Origin: Marsupella aquatica
Lineage: Eukaryota; Marchantiophyta
Direction: 5' to 3'
Length of the DNA: 64,000 nucleotides
Assembly: GCA_973895155.1 (NCBI GenBank)
Contig: OZ316899.1
Location: forward strand, 8,866,001-8,930,000
Shown here: positions 31,925 through 43,167 of the stretch, one piece after another
How positions within the stretch are numbered: position 1 is the first letter of the stretch
Layout of the letters: each line of letters starts with the position of its first letter
Program-made: the position numbers and the translations under genes
The notes under the pieces: generated by a model
Told to the model about the DNA's origin: nothing
Databases searched by the model: none
What the model saw: only the letters and a program-made list of their open reading frames with translations

Positions 31925-34354
31925 TTACCTGTCATCCCCATACGCTGCGGCCAGAACCTTTGGCCACTCGGATTCGAGCATCGTGATCCCATTGACCCGA
32001 TGTTGGTCCTTACGCAATAATGCATCCACTGCCGTATTTGTCTTCCTTGGAACGTGGCGGACTTCAAAATCAAAATCCGCCAAGAACATCTGCCAGCGCA
32101 TTTCCTTGGGGTTCAGTCTTGGCTTAGAACTGAAGTACCCGATTGGCAAGCTATCTGTGTGGATTACCACTTTGGGACCGTTCTTAAGGTAAATCTCCCA
32201 CTTCTTCAATGCATAGATCACAGCATATATTTCCCTTTCCGGCGTGATCCAGTGATTTTCCAACTTACATGACTCAAAGGCCACAGGACGCCCATCTTGG
32301 TGAAGACAGGCGCCAATGGCATAATCACTTGCGTCTGTCCAAATCTTGAACGGCTTCCCCATCTCAGGTAACTTTAGAACCGGCGGCGTTATCATTAACC
32401 TCTTAAGTTCTAGGAATGCTAACTTGCAATCCTGTGTCCACACAAACACTTTGTTTTTCAACGTTCGCGCGTTTAGGGGCCTCGCGATCCTTGCATAGTC
32501 TTTCATGTATCTCCGATAGAACCCCGTAAATCCTAAGAAGGCTCTAACTTGCCTTACATTGGACGGGCGCTCCCATTCTTTGATCTCCTTAAGCTTGTCC
32601 TGACTAGGCGTAATCCCTTCCGGGGTAAAGGTATGGCTGAGGAACCGAATCTCGTTCATCGCAAACTCGCACTTGCTAGGTTTAGCAAAGAGACAAGCCT
32701 TACGAAGGCGAGAGAACACTTCTCTGAGCAACTGCTCATGTTCCTCCAACATTTTCGAGTAGATTAGGATGTCGTCAATAAAGACGACCACTCCTTGGTC
32801 CAACAAGTCATGAAAGATGGTATTCATCATCTTCATGAACGTTGCGGTTGCATTACACAACCCAAACGGCATAACCAAAAACTCATAGGATCCAAACCTT
32901 GTGCGCATCACGGTCTTATACTCGTCTCCCTTAGCCATGCGGATCTGGTAATACCCAGACCGCAAGTCCACCTTTGACAACTTCTTAGCCCCGGAGAGGC
33001 AATCGAAGAGGTCATTCATATGAGGTAACGGGTACTTGTTCTTTACCGTCTGCTTATTGAGGGCCCGGTAATCTGCGCACAATCTCAAAGTACCATCCTT
33101 TTTGGACACAAGCAGCGCGGGCGCCCCGTAAGGACTCTTACTAGGGTGAATGAACCCTTGGTTGATCAACTCTTCCAAGGCGTTCTTCAACATCATTTGC
33201 TCGTTCAGGTTCAGATGATAAGGAGCTTTAGCTTGAGGACCCGATCCTGGCTCCAACTCAACTTGGTGATCCACTTCTCTCCGCGGGGGTAAACCTTTAG
33301 GTAGCTTCTGCGAGAGCACGTCGTTGAATTCCTCTAAAATTTCAGGAATTCTACCGCAGTCGGGCCCGACCTTAGCTGACTTGACCTTTGGTTGCGACGC
33401 AGCCTCCTTAGTTGGGTGGAGATGAAAGAAGAAACATTCATGTCCACCCTTGAAGTCTTTCCACCATTGCTTCGCCGATACACACGGAGACATCCATGAC
33501 ACTTTACTTACTTTAAGAAATCTTTCTTTATTTTTGGTAATTTTGTGTACAACGATGGGCTCACAACCCTTATTGGGAAAATGGAGCACCTCACCCCCTG
33601 GTTTCAAGGTAACATTGTGTTTTTTGAGATAACCTACCGACAAAATGAAGTCTACGGCTAGACCGTCTAGAACATAGAACATCTCTTGACTAACAAAATT
33701 TTGTTGTTCGCCTATGACCTCTACCTGAAGTCTATGCACTACCCTTGACACTATCCCCTTCGTGTCATTGGCGAACTTGCGCACTAACGGTTGTAGCAAC
33801 TCTTGCACGTCCACCCCAAGACAAGCTGCCGCCTGCCCACTTATGAAGCAGGCGGTCGTGCCTGTATCCACCAAAGCAACACCCAGATTACCGTTAGAAG
33901 TGACATTCACAAAAATCAGTTTTTCAGGATCCATTGTCTTAACTTTAGGTATCTTCTCTCGCAACAACACCTTCTCTCCGTTAGGGACATCCCCTACAGG
34001 GACCTTGTCAGCTACTAAGGGTTTGGTTAGAGTGATACTTACCTTAATGCTCTTTTGCCCTCCACCATCTCCGTTTGGTTTGCCACCTTTTGTGGAACAA
34101 TCCTTACTTTGATGACCCATGGCACCACATGTGAAGCACGAACCTTCAACCCACCTCGGCTCCATGGTTGCCTGCTTCTTTGCTTTCTGTGCCAATGAGA
34201 CTCCTTTCTTAAAGTTGCCGGCCTTCCGGTTTCGCTTAGCTTCTCCATTCTGGGGCTGGGGGATCCAAACCACCGGCCCCCACCCCCTCAGGTTGCTTAC
34301 GCTTATTCCTGGGACCTTTTGCTCTCCCAGCTTCCCCCTCGGATCCCTTGCCAC
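31925..34354 (-). CDS. pol: Gypsy 1 protease-reverse transcriptase-RNase H
   Basis: An 809-residue frame. It begins with the end of Gag, including one zinc knuckle CFTCGAMGHQSKDC. The aspartic protease has ALVDTGTTACFI. Reverse transcriptase shows LRLCADYRALNK, YPLPHMNDLFD, LSKVDLRSGYYQI, FLVMPFGLCNA and the catalytic VVFIDDILIYS. RNase H starts at FKIWTDASDYAIGA and includes EREIYAVIYALKKW. It ends at an in-frame stop before the integrase. It overlaps the 3' end of the gag frame in a different phase. Confidence 0.93.
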   Translation of the reverse strand: MARDPRGKLGEQKVPGISVSNLRGWGPVVWIPQPQNGEAKRNRKAGNFKKGVSLAQKAKKQATMEPRWVEGSCFTCGAMGHQSKDCSTKGGKPNGDGGGQKSIKVSITLTKPLVADKVPVGDVPNGEKVLLREKIPKVKTMDPEKLIFVNVTSNGNLGVALVDTGTTACFISGQAAACLGVDVQELLQPLVRKFANDTKGIVSRVVHRLQVEVIGEQQNFVSQEMFYVLDGLAVDFILSVGYLKKHNVTLKPGGEVLHFPNKGCEPIVVHKITKNKERFLKVSKVSWMSPCVSAKQWWKDFKGGHECFFFHLHPTKEAASQPKVKSAKVGPDCGRIPEILEEFNDVLSQKLPKGLPPRREVDHQVELEPGSGPQAKAPYHLNLNEQMMLKNALEELINQGFIHPSKSPYGAPALLVSKKDGTLRLCADYRALNKQTVKNKYPLPHMNDLFDCLSGAKKLSKVDLRSGYYQIRMAKGDEYKTVMRTRFGSYEFLVMPFGLCNATATFMKMMNTIFHDLLDQGVVVFIDDILIYSKMLEEHEQLLREVFSRLRKACLFAKPSKCEFAMNEIRFLSHTFTPEGITPSQDKLKEIKEWERPSNVRQVRAFLGFTGFYRRYMKDYARIARPLNARTLKNKVFVWTQDCKLAFLELKRLMITPPVLKLPEMGKPFKIWTDASDYAIGACLHQDGRPVAFESCKLENHWITPEREIYAVIYALKKWEIYLKNGPKVVIHTDSLPIGYFSSKPRLNPKEMRWQMFLADFDFEVRHVPRKTNTAVDALLRKDQHRVNGITMLESEWPKVLAAAYGDDR

Positions 34355-35665
34355 CCACCTTTGCCAAGTTCAGACGGTTATTCACTAACGTAGTGGCCTT
34401 GTCGAAGGCGTCAGAAAGCGTTTTGAACTCATGACGCTTTTCCTGCAACTTTTCCCTGAGCAACGGTGGGAGCTTCACGATAAAGTTGTGAAGATGTGTA
34501 TGTAGGGTCTCTTGTCCCGCCGGGATACACGCCAGCTAATTCTGGTAATAAGTGATGAACTTTTGGATATCACCCCTGAAGCTCATCTCCATTACACATT
34601 TATGAGCGTGTCGTTCCGGGTACTTAGTGGTGACATGAGCACGGAGACCCTCAACCAGGTTTTCCCAAGTTAACGGCAAGGAGGAATCGTCTCGCGACTT
34701 CTTCCATGATTGTACCAAGTCAAGGCATAGTCCTTCAGGTAAGGAGCGGCTACGGTAGCCCAAGTGGAACGCTCAACGCACGCTTGGAGATGAATCTCCA
34801 TCGTGGAGAGCCAACTCAGAAACTTTTGTCCACTTTGTTCGTAGGCCCCGTTGTAAGTTGGAGGAGTCGGTAGCTGGTTCACTTGGAACATACTCTGTCC
34901 AACTACCATTCCCCCCTCGGGACGCGACACACTCTGACTACCCAGACTAAGTAAGTACTTAATCTGGGCCCCCTTGTTGTGTTCCAACTGCTTGTAGATG
35001 AGTCGTTGGTCTTGAGTCAACGGACCCAGACCGTTGTCAGCGGCCGAGCCCTTGCAGGTTGTATGAGGACGGTCCTCCAACCGTCTTTCCTTTGCGGGCC
35101 GCCTGTCCTTAGGTTCTCTTGTGGATTTTGGTGATACCCCCCGCGTCTTGCGAGCACCATGACCTCCTGGGACTGAGGTATCACCCGCGTCATCCTGGTT
35201 ATGCTTGGTCAACTTATCCATGATGACGTCCGGCTCGACATCATCCTTTGGTTCCGCATTCAACCCTCTCAAGGCTGGAATCAATTCCTCCTCTGGGTCC
35301 TGACCCTCTTCCTCTATTTCAGCTTCAGCCTTGTCGTAGCTTCCTTCTGCATTGGAGTCATCGTCATCCGACCCATCCTCTGAAGGATTGGCCACCTCCT
35401 TCCCTTTAAGTCGACGGTGCTTTGCACTTGACGTGTTCACCGCAGCGGTCGACGGTTTGACCGTTGCGTCTTCTTTGTCCTGCTTAAAACGTTCGTCTAG
35501 GGAAGTTGACCCGTCCTCCTTCTGTTCATCTTGGACTTGGGCTCTCCCCTTGGTGGGGGGAGCCTGTTTGCCACTCTTTGATCGAGTGTTTTTAGCCATA
35601 TTCCCAGCGACCGAATCTGCCCGCAGTTGACCCGCCGGGCACGTTAAAGCATTAAGTCCCCGCAA
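34236..35665 (-). pseudogene. gag: Gypsy 1 gag (interrupted)
   Basis: The likely start is MAKNTRSKSGKQ (about 35599). The N-terminal half is charged and disordered, with acidic runs. The capsid core is FLSWLSTMEIHLQACVERS with YLKDYALTWYN. A frameshift near 34690 moves to the frame 34763-34536 (FEGLRAHVTTKYPERHA-type core), then an in-frame TAG at 34536 and a further frame ending 34236. The zinc knuckle is on the pol frame. Confidence 0.85.
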
Positions 35666-35730
35666 AAATCCGCTAAGATTTTTGGATTCTGACGTAGCAC
35701 AACCCCGGCCCGGTGTCTATGCCAGCAATC

Positions 35731-35742
35731 GCTCTGATACCA
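35731..35742 (-). other. Primer binding site of gypsy 1
   Basis: TGGTATCAGAGC on the minus strand, at the inner end of the 5' LTR; same tRNA-iMet type as copia 1. Confidence 0.92.
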
Positions 35743-37234
35743 CAAGAGGTGGACCTTGCCACCCAACGCCCTCACCAATCCCAGCACTCACGCCTAAGTG
35801 CCCTTGGTGCCCAAATGCCTCCACGGAATACCTTGAGCAAGTAACCTAGTGCCCCTTGCAAGGCCAACGGCCCCTCCCATACGAAGCCGCACTTGCTCTC
35901 TAACACGACCGCTACTCAACGGTCCTCCCTATCTGCACAAGCAACCAAACACCTCGGTAAGTAACCCTTCAGGATCTAGAACTCGTCAAGTCTAGCATCC
36001 TAACTCAAGTTCGACAGACGTTGGTAAATAGGTCAGCGATAGGTCCTCCCGATGCCATAAGCCGGATCTAGAACCCACGCTCACCGTTCGTCCAGAACAG
36101 CTCCTTCCTTGGGCGCGGCCCGGGTTCCCCCTTGTACCTATCCATCACCAACTGACTGCCCTGACCTCAGGACATGCTCATGGCCCAAATAGCGTAGCTT
36201 GTCCTAAAGTTTGTCCCAAGCTTGTCTCAACACACCAGGACCAGAACAGCCCCGACTCTAACAACCGCTCCCGGTTTGCCCCACTGATGGTCTAGGGACC
36301 GAGCGACCTTGGGACTCAGCCTCCATACCTACTTGGCCTTGCCTCCCCAACGCAAGCTCCCTTGGGAGGCTGAACGCGGCTTGGCTGTTGTTCAGCAGGA
36401 TTTGGCAAGCGGGCTAGCTAACACCCGCAAACCATGAGAACCCATGGCACCCCCAGACCCATCTGAGCTCAGGAAGGCGTAGCCCTCCTCAAGAGATTTC
36501 CAACGCACCCAAGAAGTCCTCCAACGGACTTTCCGTTGGGGAGATATCACCATTTCCGTTTGGCGGTTTCCCTTAGTGTCGCGACCGCCGCGACTCACGA
36601 CTTTGGCTCGGCCTTAGCCCCCAAGGAGACAACACTCCCCTCATATATGCTTTTGGAGACCTGCCACCCCCGGACCAGCTTTGGTCCCTAAACATTTGGC
36701 CCCCAACCCGGATCCCATCGCGCATAATGGGTGCGCCACCAACTGGCAACGCCCATAACTTTCTTGATAGGCATCCGCAAGCGGAGTGTCTTAGCCCGTT
36801 GTGACCGGGCTGACCCAGTGCTCATGCCTAGGTCCTCAGGTCTGATTGCCACTTGGGGCCCCCGACCGCCCAACCCGGATCGGGCCACAACTTGCGCCCC
36901 AAGCGTCCGTTGCCAATGGTGTCAACTCCATTGGCCTTGGGCCCAAGAGAGCTCACTCCTAAGCCCTCAGAACTCAAAGTCCATCCGATGGTCCGGACGG
37001 TCATCCTTGAGCCCGGCCCATTTCCCCTTGACCCGACCAGCCATAGGCTAGTCCAAGTCCTTAGTGTGTGTCCTCAGCTTGGCCCCTTGCCTCGCCAGTG
37101 CCACGTCTCATTGCCCACAAGTCTCCCCATGCTAAGTCCTCCCCGGATGGCCTATCCGGGCCTGGACCATAAGGGAGCTCGGCGTCGGAGTCAGCGATGC
37201 CGGAGCTAAGTGTTAAGGTAGTCGAGTTCCACGA
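35743..37234 (-). repeat. 5' LTR of gypsy 1 (about 1.5 kb)
   Basis: Runs from the PBS to the junction with gypsy 2 LTR sequence. Its outer 885 bp match the 3' LTR; the terminal TGCAA seen in the 3' LTR is missing here. No genes; ORFs inside are shadows. Confidence 0.85.
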
Positions 37235-37447
37235 CTATATAACACACATACCAAACATACGGATCTAGACAGTACGATACACTCTAACACTACCTAGAAT
37301 GGTGTGACAGCTGTCGTGAGCATACACATCGCTACACAACATACATTGCTTGTCACATACATCCAGACATAGTCACACTACCACATCACAAACACAAGAG
37401 AATGGAATACAAGTGGAACTCATGTCCACACATGTCCAAAACCCACA
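37235..37447 (-). repeat. 3' LTR of gypsy 2 (fragment)
   Basis: In minus orientation it begins TGTGGGTTTTGG after a purine run AGGGGGGCGAT (PPT, 37448-37460) and is cut at 37235 by gypsy 1. Confidence 0.7.
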
Positions 37448-37967
37448 ATCGCCCCCCTAGCTGGGAGTAAGGTCCCCTAACTCTAGCTAGCCATGAGTTC
37501 TACAAGGTTGATATACATCTTTTTAGGTGTGAAGATCAGGAGGCCGGGTGCAAGTGAGCCCCATCGATCACCTACCTGCAATCCATATCTTCCAAGAGAA
37601 CACAAATGATAACTAGTTGACTTCACCAACACTGAGGACACAACCATGATCCACTAGGAATCACCTGCAATGGTGGTGTCAAACATGACATGTGCCATCC
37701 TCTAGAACACTTATCACAAATCAACATAGTAATTGCTCCCTAAGCAGATCCACACAACATACATTTCAAGCCAGCACGAACATGTGCCAAGCTTGGATCT
37801 ACTGCACCATCAATGTTGGGAAGGTGACATGGTGCACAGTTGTGCACATGATCCTTTCAAACCATACCATCGCGTCCCTCCAACATCAGGACACCAGAAG
37901 GCAACACTTCACGCACACATAAGATCGTCCGGCCTGTGGTCACATCAAGTGTCGTGGGTGCTGTCTG
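37448..37967 (-). other. Gypsy 2 3' untranslated region
   Basis: Contains the PPT-like AGGGGGG on the minus strand near 37450-37458; no gene seen. Confidence 0.5.
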
Positions 37968-39348
37968 CTACAAATAAACATAATCACCAGGATGAAATCG
38001 TTGAATGCTTGCACCGTAACCTCCTCCACGAATAGTGACATACCTCAAAGTATCATGATGTTGGGCAATGGCAAGGTTGTCAAAAGCCATGGGCATCACT
38101 CTCTGAAATACCCGTGCTCTCTCTAAACACACCTTGACCAAAACATCAGGATCATCCAAGTTCACAACTGGTGCAACATCACGAAGAATAGCTGCTGGCA
38201 AATCTGGCTCTCTACCATAGAGCAAAAAGTAAGGTGAGAAGGATGCAAGTGATGCTTGCCGACTGAAACGGTAGCCCATAGCTAACCAAGGTAGCTGGAG
38301 ATCCCAATCTCCTAGATGACCAACCTGCAAGCCATACTTACGCAATCCTCTCTTCACAGTTTGCATAACTCTCTCAGTTAATCCATCTGCCTGGGGTATT
38401 TACAAACGACAGGAAACAACAAACAGTAACAGAAAACAAAAACTGGTAACAGGAAAATGAGTGGTAAATTTTTTTGAAATTTTTTTGAATTTGTTTTTTT
38501 TTGCTAGCGCCCAAAGCTAGCAAAAAATGTTGTAACTTAGATTTTTTTGGAAAATGAGACTTTTTAGTAAATATTTTGACATTGTTATTTTTCCTGGAAA
38601 AGTAACTTTTTGCTGGTAACAGAAAAAAAATTCCTGGTACCAGTAAACCTGTTTCTTGTTTACTGTCACGCGTGCCATACCCATCTGCCTTAGGATGATC
38701 ACAAGAGGTAGTACGATGATAAATCAAATCTTGTTCACACAAACTCTCAAACTCTCCACGGAACTCAGTTTCCTTATCAGTCAACACCTCAGCTGGTGCT
38801 CCAAAATGACTGAGTACACGATCCAAAAATGTAGCAGCAACTCCTCCACTGACTTTATCTGGCAACGCCACTAGCTCAATCCACTTGGAGAAGTGCTCCA
38901 CCATGACCAAAACATACTTATTATGATGTTGGGTAAGAGTTAATGGACCAGCAAAATCCAAACTCCAACGATATCCCAAACCCATGATCGGCAACGGGTG
39001 CAACTGGGGAGTGGGAGCATTAAATAATGCTCTCACTCTATCACATACCACACACTTAACTATCAACTATTGGACATGAGTGTGCATACCACGCCACCAA
39101 TATTGTGTCTGCAGCAAGTTGTAAGTGCGCTTCACACCAAAGTGACCCAACTCCTCGTGTGCATGTCGCACCAAATGTACTTGTTGTGATGGTTTTGGTA
39201 CCACCAACACCCTACCATCATGCAATACTCTCAAAAGATGGTTTCCCTCCCATCGAAACCTCTTGGCTCTCTGTAGAACCCTGTCACGTTCTTTGGCATC
39301 AACACTGCCAACAATAGAACCACTGTGCAGATATTCCAACACTCTCAC
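37968..39348 (-). pseudogene. Gypsy 2 integrase, split by a MITE
   Basis: The zinc-binding part (39348-39067) has H...ELGHFGVKRTY, followed after an in-frame stop by CVVCDRVRA. The core has SLDFAGPL (Asp), VLTDKETEF (Asp) and YHRTTSCDHPKADG, where a 288-bp insertion interrupts the gene. It resumes after the insertion with LTERVMQTVKRGLRKYGL (catalytic Glu) and a C-terminal region with FSPYFLLYGREPDLP. It should insert the element cDNA into chromosomes but is disrupted in this copy. Confidence 0.9.
38393..38680. mobile_element. MITE 1 (288 bp, MULE-like) in the gypsy 2 integrase
   Basis: Flanked by a perfect 10-bp duplication CCATCTGCCT (38383-38392 and 38681-38690); removing it restores the integrase reading (HPKADG-LTERV). 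The ends share an inverted GACAGxAAACAAxAAACAG. The interior holds GCTAGC-7 bp-GCTAGC at 38503, resembling the palindromes of the large MULE. Confidence 0.85.
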
Positions 39349-39509
39349 ATCATTCTTGCTGTCCAGAAGTTACCTCACCAACATCCACATTTGAAGACTC
39401 ATCATCCACTCCATCCAATGAGGTAGAGTTCACAGATCCACTATATGCTGGCACCCAACAAAGAAAGGCAGATGCATGCCATCCTGGCACCATCTCCTTA
39501 TTTGACTCA
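39349..39509 (-). other. Gypsy 2 RNase H-integrase linker
   Basis: Frame is lost between the RNase H and integrase frames; no independent gene. Confidence 0.5.
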
Positions 39510-40910
39510 TCATGCCATCTGGCTCCAGTGACTGGTACATGGATTGTGACTTAATCCATCTGCATCCAAGTTCACTTTTCTAGGCCTATGCACCACCTGG
39601 AAATCATACTCTTGTAACAACAATGCCCATTGTGCAAGTTTCCCTATAAGCTTGTTAGACTCCATTAACCACTTAAGAGGCTGATGATCAGTGATCAAAG
39701 TGAAGGGGTTACCAAACAAGTAGCAACAAAAGTGTGCAACAGCCCACACTGCTGCCAAACACTCTCCCTCATAAGAGTTATACTTAGCCTCTGCTGAATT
39801 GTTTGATCTACTGGCATAAGCCACAATAAACTCATTCCCCTCATCATACTTTTGAGTCAGCACTACTCCAAGACCTACTCCACTCCAATCAGTGTGTAGC
39901 TGAAATGGTCTGTCTGAAATGGGTCTTCTCAAAATAGGGGATGATGCCAACCTTTGCTTCAACTCCTGAAAGGCATGCTCCTGGTCATCATCCCAAATCC
40001 ATTCCTGATCCAACTTAGTGAGTACGGTCAAAGGTTTAGCAAGCTGGCTAAATCCTTTAACATACCTCCTATAGTAGCTCGCCAATCCCAATAATGCACG
40101 AACTCTACTCACATCAGTAGGACAAGGAATCTGTGTAATGGCCTCCACTTTAGTCTACTGTACACCCAATCCCCCTGGGTATATAGTGTGGCCCAAATAT
40201 TCAATCTGGTTTTGGAAGAACTTACACTTGCTAGGATGGAGCTTCAACCCATGTGCTCTCAATCTCTCCAACACAATCTGCAAGTGCTGCTGATGTTCTT
40301 CCACAGTAGAAGAATAAACCAAAATATCATCAATATAACATCTGACAAAATCCAAACGTGCAAGGATTTGATCCATGACTCTCTGGAACTTAGCTGGTGC
40401 ATTCTTCAACCCAAATGGTAAGAATAACCACTGATACAAACGATTTTTGTCATAAGAATCAATCCCCCATAATGTTGTCTTGGACCTGTCAGCATGCCTA
40501 ATTGGAAGCTAATGGTACCCTACCCTCAGATCCAATGAACTGAAAACCTTTGCATGTCCCACAGCATCAAAGATCTCCTCAAGTGTGGGCATGGCATATC
40601 TATCAGATTTTGTCTGGTGATTAATGGGTCTGTAATCACCACACATGCGCCTATCTGTGTAATTGCCATGCACATCCTTCTTGGTTGGCATCACTGTGGC
40701 AGATGCATACTCCCCATATGAAATCTCCACCAATCCAGCCTCCAACAAATCTTGAGTTCTGCTTTGAATCAGAGCTCTCTCCATGTCACTATAACGGTAT
40801 GGCCTACAAAAGATTGGAGCATCACTAGCCAATTCAATCTGAATACCAGAACCCTTTAATGTCCCCAAATCCTTCATGCTAAATGCAAAACAATTCCAGT
40901 AACTCTTCAA
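39510..40910 (-). pseudogene. Gypsy 2 reverse transcriptase-RNase H (in-frame stops)
   Basis: All three segments (40910-40509, 40439-40155, 40148-39510) are in one phase, separated only by stops. RT motifs are RRMCGDYRPINHQT, FSSLDLRVGYH, FLPFGLKNAPAKFQRVMD and the catalytic CYIDDILVYS. RNase H follows the tether (LLGLASYYRRYVKGF) with LHTDWSGVGLG, YNSYEGECLAAVWAV and ITDHQPLKWL. The same phase continues upstream into the methyltransferase C-terminus, so this was one polyprotein. Confidence 0.92.
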
Positions 40911-41102
40911 GAATCAATGCATGCGACGTCTCTCCTCCCCTGTCAACTTAGGGCCAAGCTGTGGTTCTCAACTCTCCACCAAATCCCTAATATCTCTTTG
41001 TAGGGTAGAAGAGATAGTTGATGATTGCTATTTAGCAATAGATTGAGCAGTCTCTTCCTGCTCAACAATCTGTCCAGCCTTGGCTAATCCTGCCATAGGT
41101 CC
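40911..41102 (-). other. Gypsy 2 methyltransferase-RT linker
   Basis: In phase with both neighbours but with stops; no domain recognised. Confidence 0.5.
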
Positions 41103-42294
41103 ATGGACTGTCTACTTGCCCCCAATTGTGGTCAGTACTATCTCAGTGGATCGCAAGCTCACCAAGGGACAATTAGTAATTCCAACAAAGCGCATCCACA
41201 ACTGTTCAGCTACTCCCAAGCTCATAATCCAAGTCAAACAATTCAGATCCATTGCTTGACCAAGAACCTGGCGCAGCAAACCCTCTGACACGGAGGCAAC
41301 TACAGTGGTGCCAGTCAAAAATCCCATAGCACGCTCTCTCTCATCAGCAGTAGGTTCCACTAACTATTGGAGAGTTGTGTCCCACACAAGTCCAGGGCCA
41401 CCTGATCTGAATGCATATGAAGCAGAGTGGCTTACAGGAGTGGGTAATGCACAACGTGGGCGCCCAACTGCATTGACCATTGCCAATGGGAGGGCAATCA
41501 GGGTGGGTCACACCCTGTGCACGACACCCTGGATCCAAAATATCATCCACCACTAAGGCTGGTGAGCGTGGAATGCTATCAAATGCGCGCTTCAGCACCT
41601 CACATGGGATCAAATTAATCCACCACAAGCGTGGACAATGTGCACAAGAACCCACACGTGCAGCATCCAATAACACAGCAGGTCCAATCCAAGACCTCAC
41701 CTGGTGAACACTGGCAACAATCCGACTACGATCATCACCTAACAATGGCACATTCTCCAAAATGTATGCTGGAGACTGTGTCTGATGTAGTTGGAGATGA
41801 CGCAGCACCCGTAACATCTCCCAAAACAATGCAGAGTGTGGATCATGAAATCCATGCCCAACGCCAGCTCTAGATTGGCCCTGACATGGCCAACCAGCAA
41901 TCACCAAATCAATGGGGCCAACACGATGCAGATGATCCGTCCCCAACAATGAAATATCAGGAGGTAGTGCATGCTGATAACCACGAACAACATCCACTGG
42001 CAGCAATTGTGGATATCTATCCACCAACATAGCCACATGTCGCAATGAGACGCTCCGTGCTGTCTCATCTGTCTCCACATACAAATAACAATGCACAAGA
42101 ATTCCTACCTGAAGAACAACAGCCAATCCAGTGCTAATCCCACCAAAAAGATCCAACAAACAAATACCCTCTGGTGGATACTGCCAAGCAATAGGAGTGG
42201 TATCCAATGGTGAAAGAGTCACCGGTCCATCTGCAAGAGATTGCTCTACTCCTGACTGTGGTGTAAAAGCATGACGCCATGCATTATGTACCAA
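41103..42294 (-). pseudogene. C5 cytosine DNA methyltransferase domain embedded in gypsy 2 pol
   Basis: Motifs of the C5 methyltransferase family appear in order. Motif I is LLDLFGGISTG (residues 46-56 of the frame), a motif II-like Glu is in YVETD (74), and motif IV GWPCQGQSRAG carries the catalytic Cys137. Motif VI is ILENVP (179-183) and motif VIII-like DRSRIVAS is near 188. A frameshift near 41510 then moves to the frame with GGPGLVWDTTLQ, EPTADERERAMGF and LRQVLGQAMDLN, the motif IX-X end. One TAG lies after TTLQ. The catalytic part follows the protease in the same phase (two TAGs between), and the C-terminus is in phase with RT, so the enzyme was part of the polyprotein. It would methylate cytosine in DNA using SAM. 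This copy is inactive. Confidence 0.93.
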
Positions 42295-42318
42295 GCGTGC
42301 TGTTGCCTATGGCAAGGC

Positions 42319-43167
42319 CTATGCAGTGCCCCACACTGGTGGCACAACACTGCCAACAGGTAATCCTCGCATGATGTGCTCCTCATGAGACTCCTCCAAT
42401 GGTGGGACATCTGCTGCATGCGCATTACCCTCAATCAAATCATCAGGTTTAGTAATTACACCACTGAATGCTGCCAAAGACAATGGTGTGGATTTAGGGC
42501 CTCCCACAGGTCCACTAAATCTCATTGGCAATTTGCTCAATTGAGCATCTCCTGACTGCCAATCAGGTCTATATGACACTGATTCCTCCCAAAAATCAAG
42601 AATAAATCCCATGGGGTAAAGCACTGTACATCCCACCAACACATCATATGACTCTGCCTTAATCAGAATAGCTCGCGCCTGTATCTGTGAGCTATCTGTG
42701 GTATGATCTTCCTGAATCCTCAAATCAAGAGGTCTCTTGGTAATGTGCTGAGTAGGTGTAGGTCCCCCCAATGAAGTTTGAATGGGAAAGGGACAATCCT
42801 CCAAATCCTCTGGACGCAATCCCAATCCACGTATGGCAAACTTATCCAACATCAAGGGCTGAGCACCAATATCCAATAACACCCTCTCTGGCTGGTATAC
42901 TGCTCTAGAAGGCCCAACTAATCGGAAGATACCACTCCGATTATCCAATGATACAACACTATGTTTAAACCTAGTCCTCTCAAATGCAGGGCGTGCTGGT
43001 AAATCCACCAACCGCGCTGCTGCTGCATGCCATGTCTCACTAGTAACAGTAGGTGGCATGGTCTTCACTACTTCAACACTACAAGCTGCTTCTGCATATA
43101 TGGGAAGCAACCACTGGAGTGTGCTCATAGAGTGTAGCTGCCAATCTGAACACTTATGTAGGACCAA
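42319..43167 (-). CDS. Gypsy 2 aspartic protease region
   Basis: A 282-residue frame. The protease-like core has RVLLDIGAQPLMLDKF (DIGA where retropepsins have DTGA/DSGA) and, 90 residues later, YDVLVGCTVLYPMGFILDFW. It is in phase with the methyltransferase. It would process the polyprotein. Confidence 0.75.
   Translation of the reverse strand: MVLHKCSDWQLHSMSTLQWLLPIYAEAACSVEVVKTMPPTVTSETWHAAAARLVDLPARPAFERTRFKHSVVSLDNRSGIFRLVGPSRAVYQPERVLLDIGAQPLMLDKFAIRGLGLRPEDLEDCPFPIQTSLGGPTPTQHITKRPLDLRIQEDHTTDSSQIQARAILIKAESYDVLVGCTVLYPMGFILDFWEESVSYRPDWQSGDAQLSKLPMRFSGPVGGPKSTPLSLAAFSGVITKPDDLIEGNAHAADVPPLEESHEEHIMRGLPVGSVVPPVWGTA

Larger units (their letters stand above)
29151..37234 (-). mobile_element. 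Ty3/gypsy chromovirus (gypsy 1), minus strand
   Basis: Gag, protease, RT, RNase H, integrase and a C-terminal chromodomain in gypsy order on the minus strand, between LTR copies at 35743-37234 (5') and 29151-30041 (3', truncated). A tRNA-iMet-type PBS and a polypurine tract are present. The left end stops abruptly at 29150 next to the SET gene, and the right end has lost its last few bases where gypsy 2 LTR sequence begins, so no target duplication can be tested. One frameshift and two stops separate the reading frames; the copy is dead but well preserved. Confidence 0.93.
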
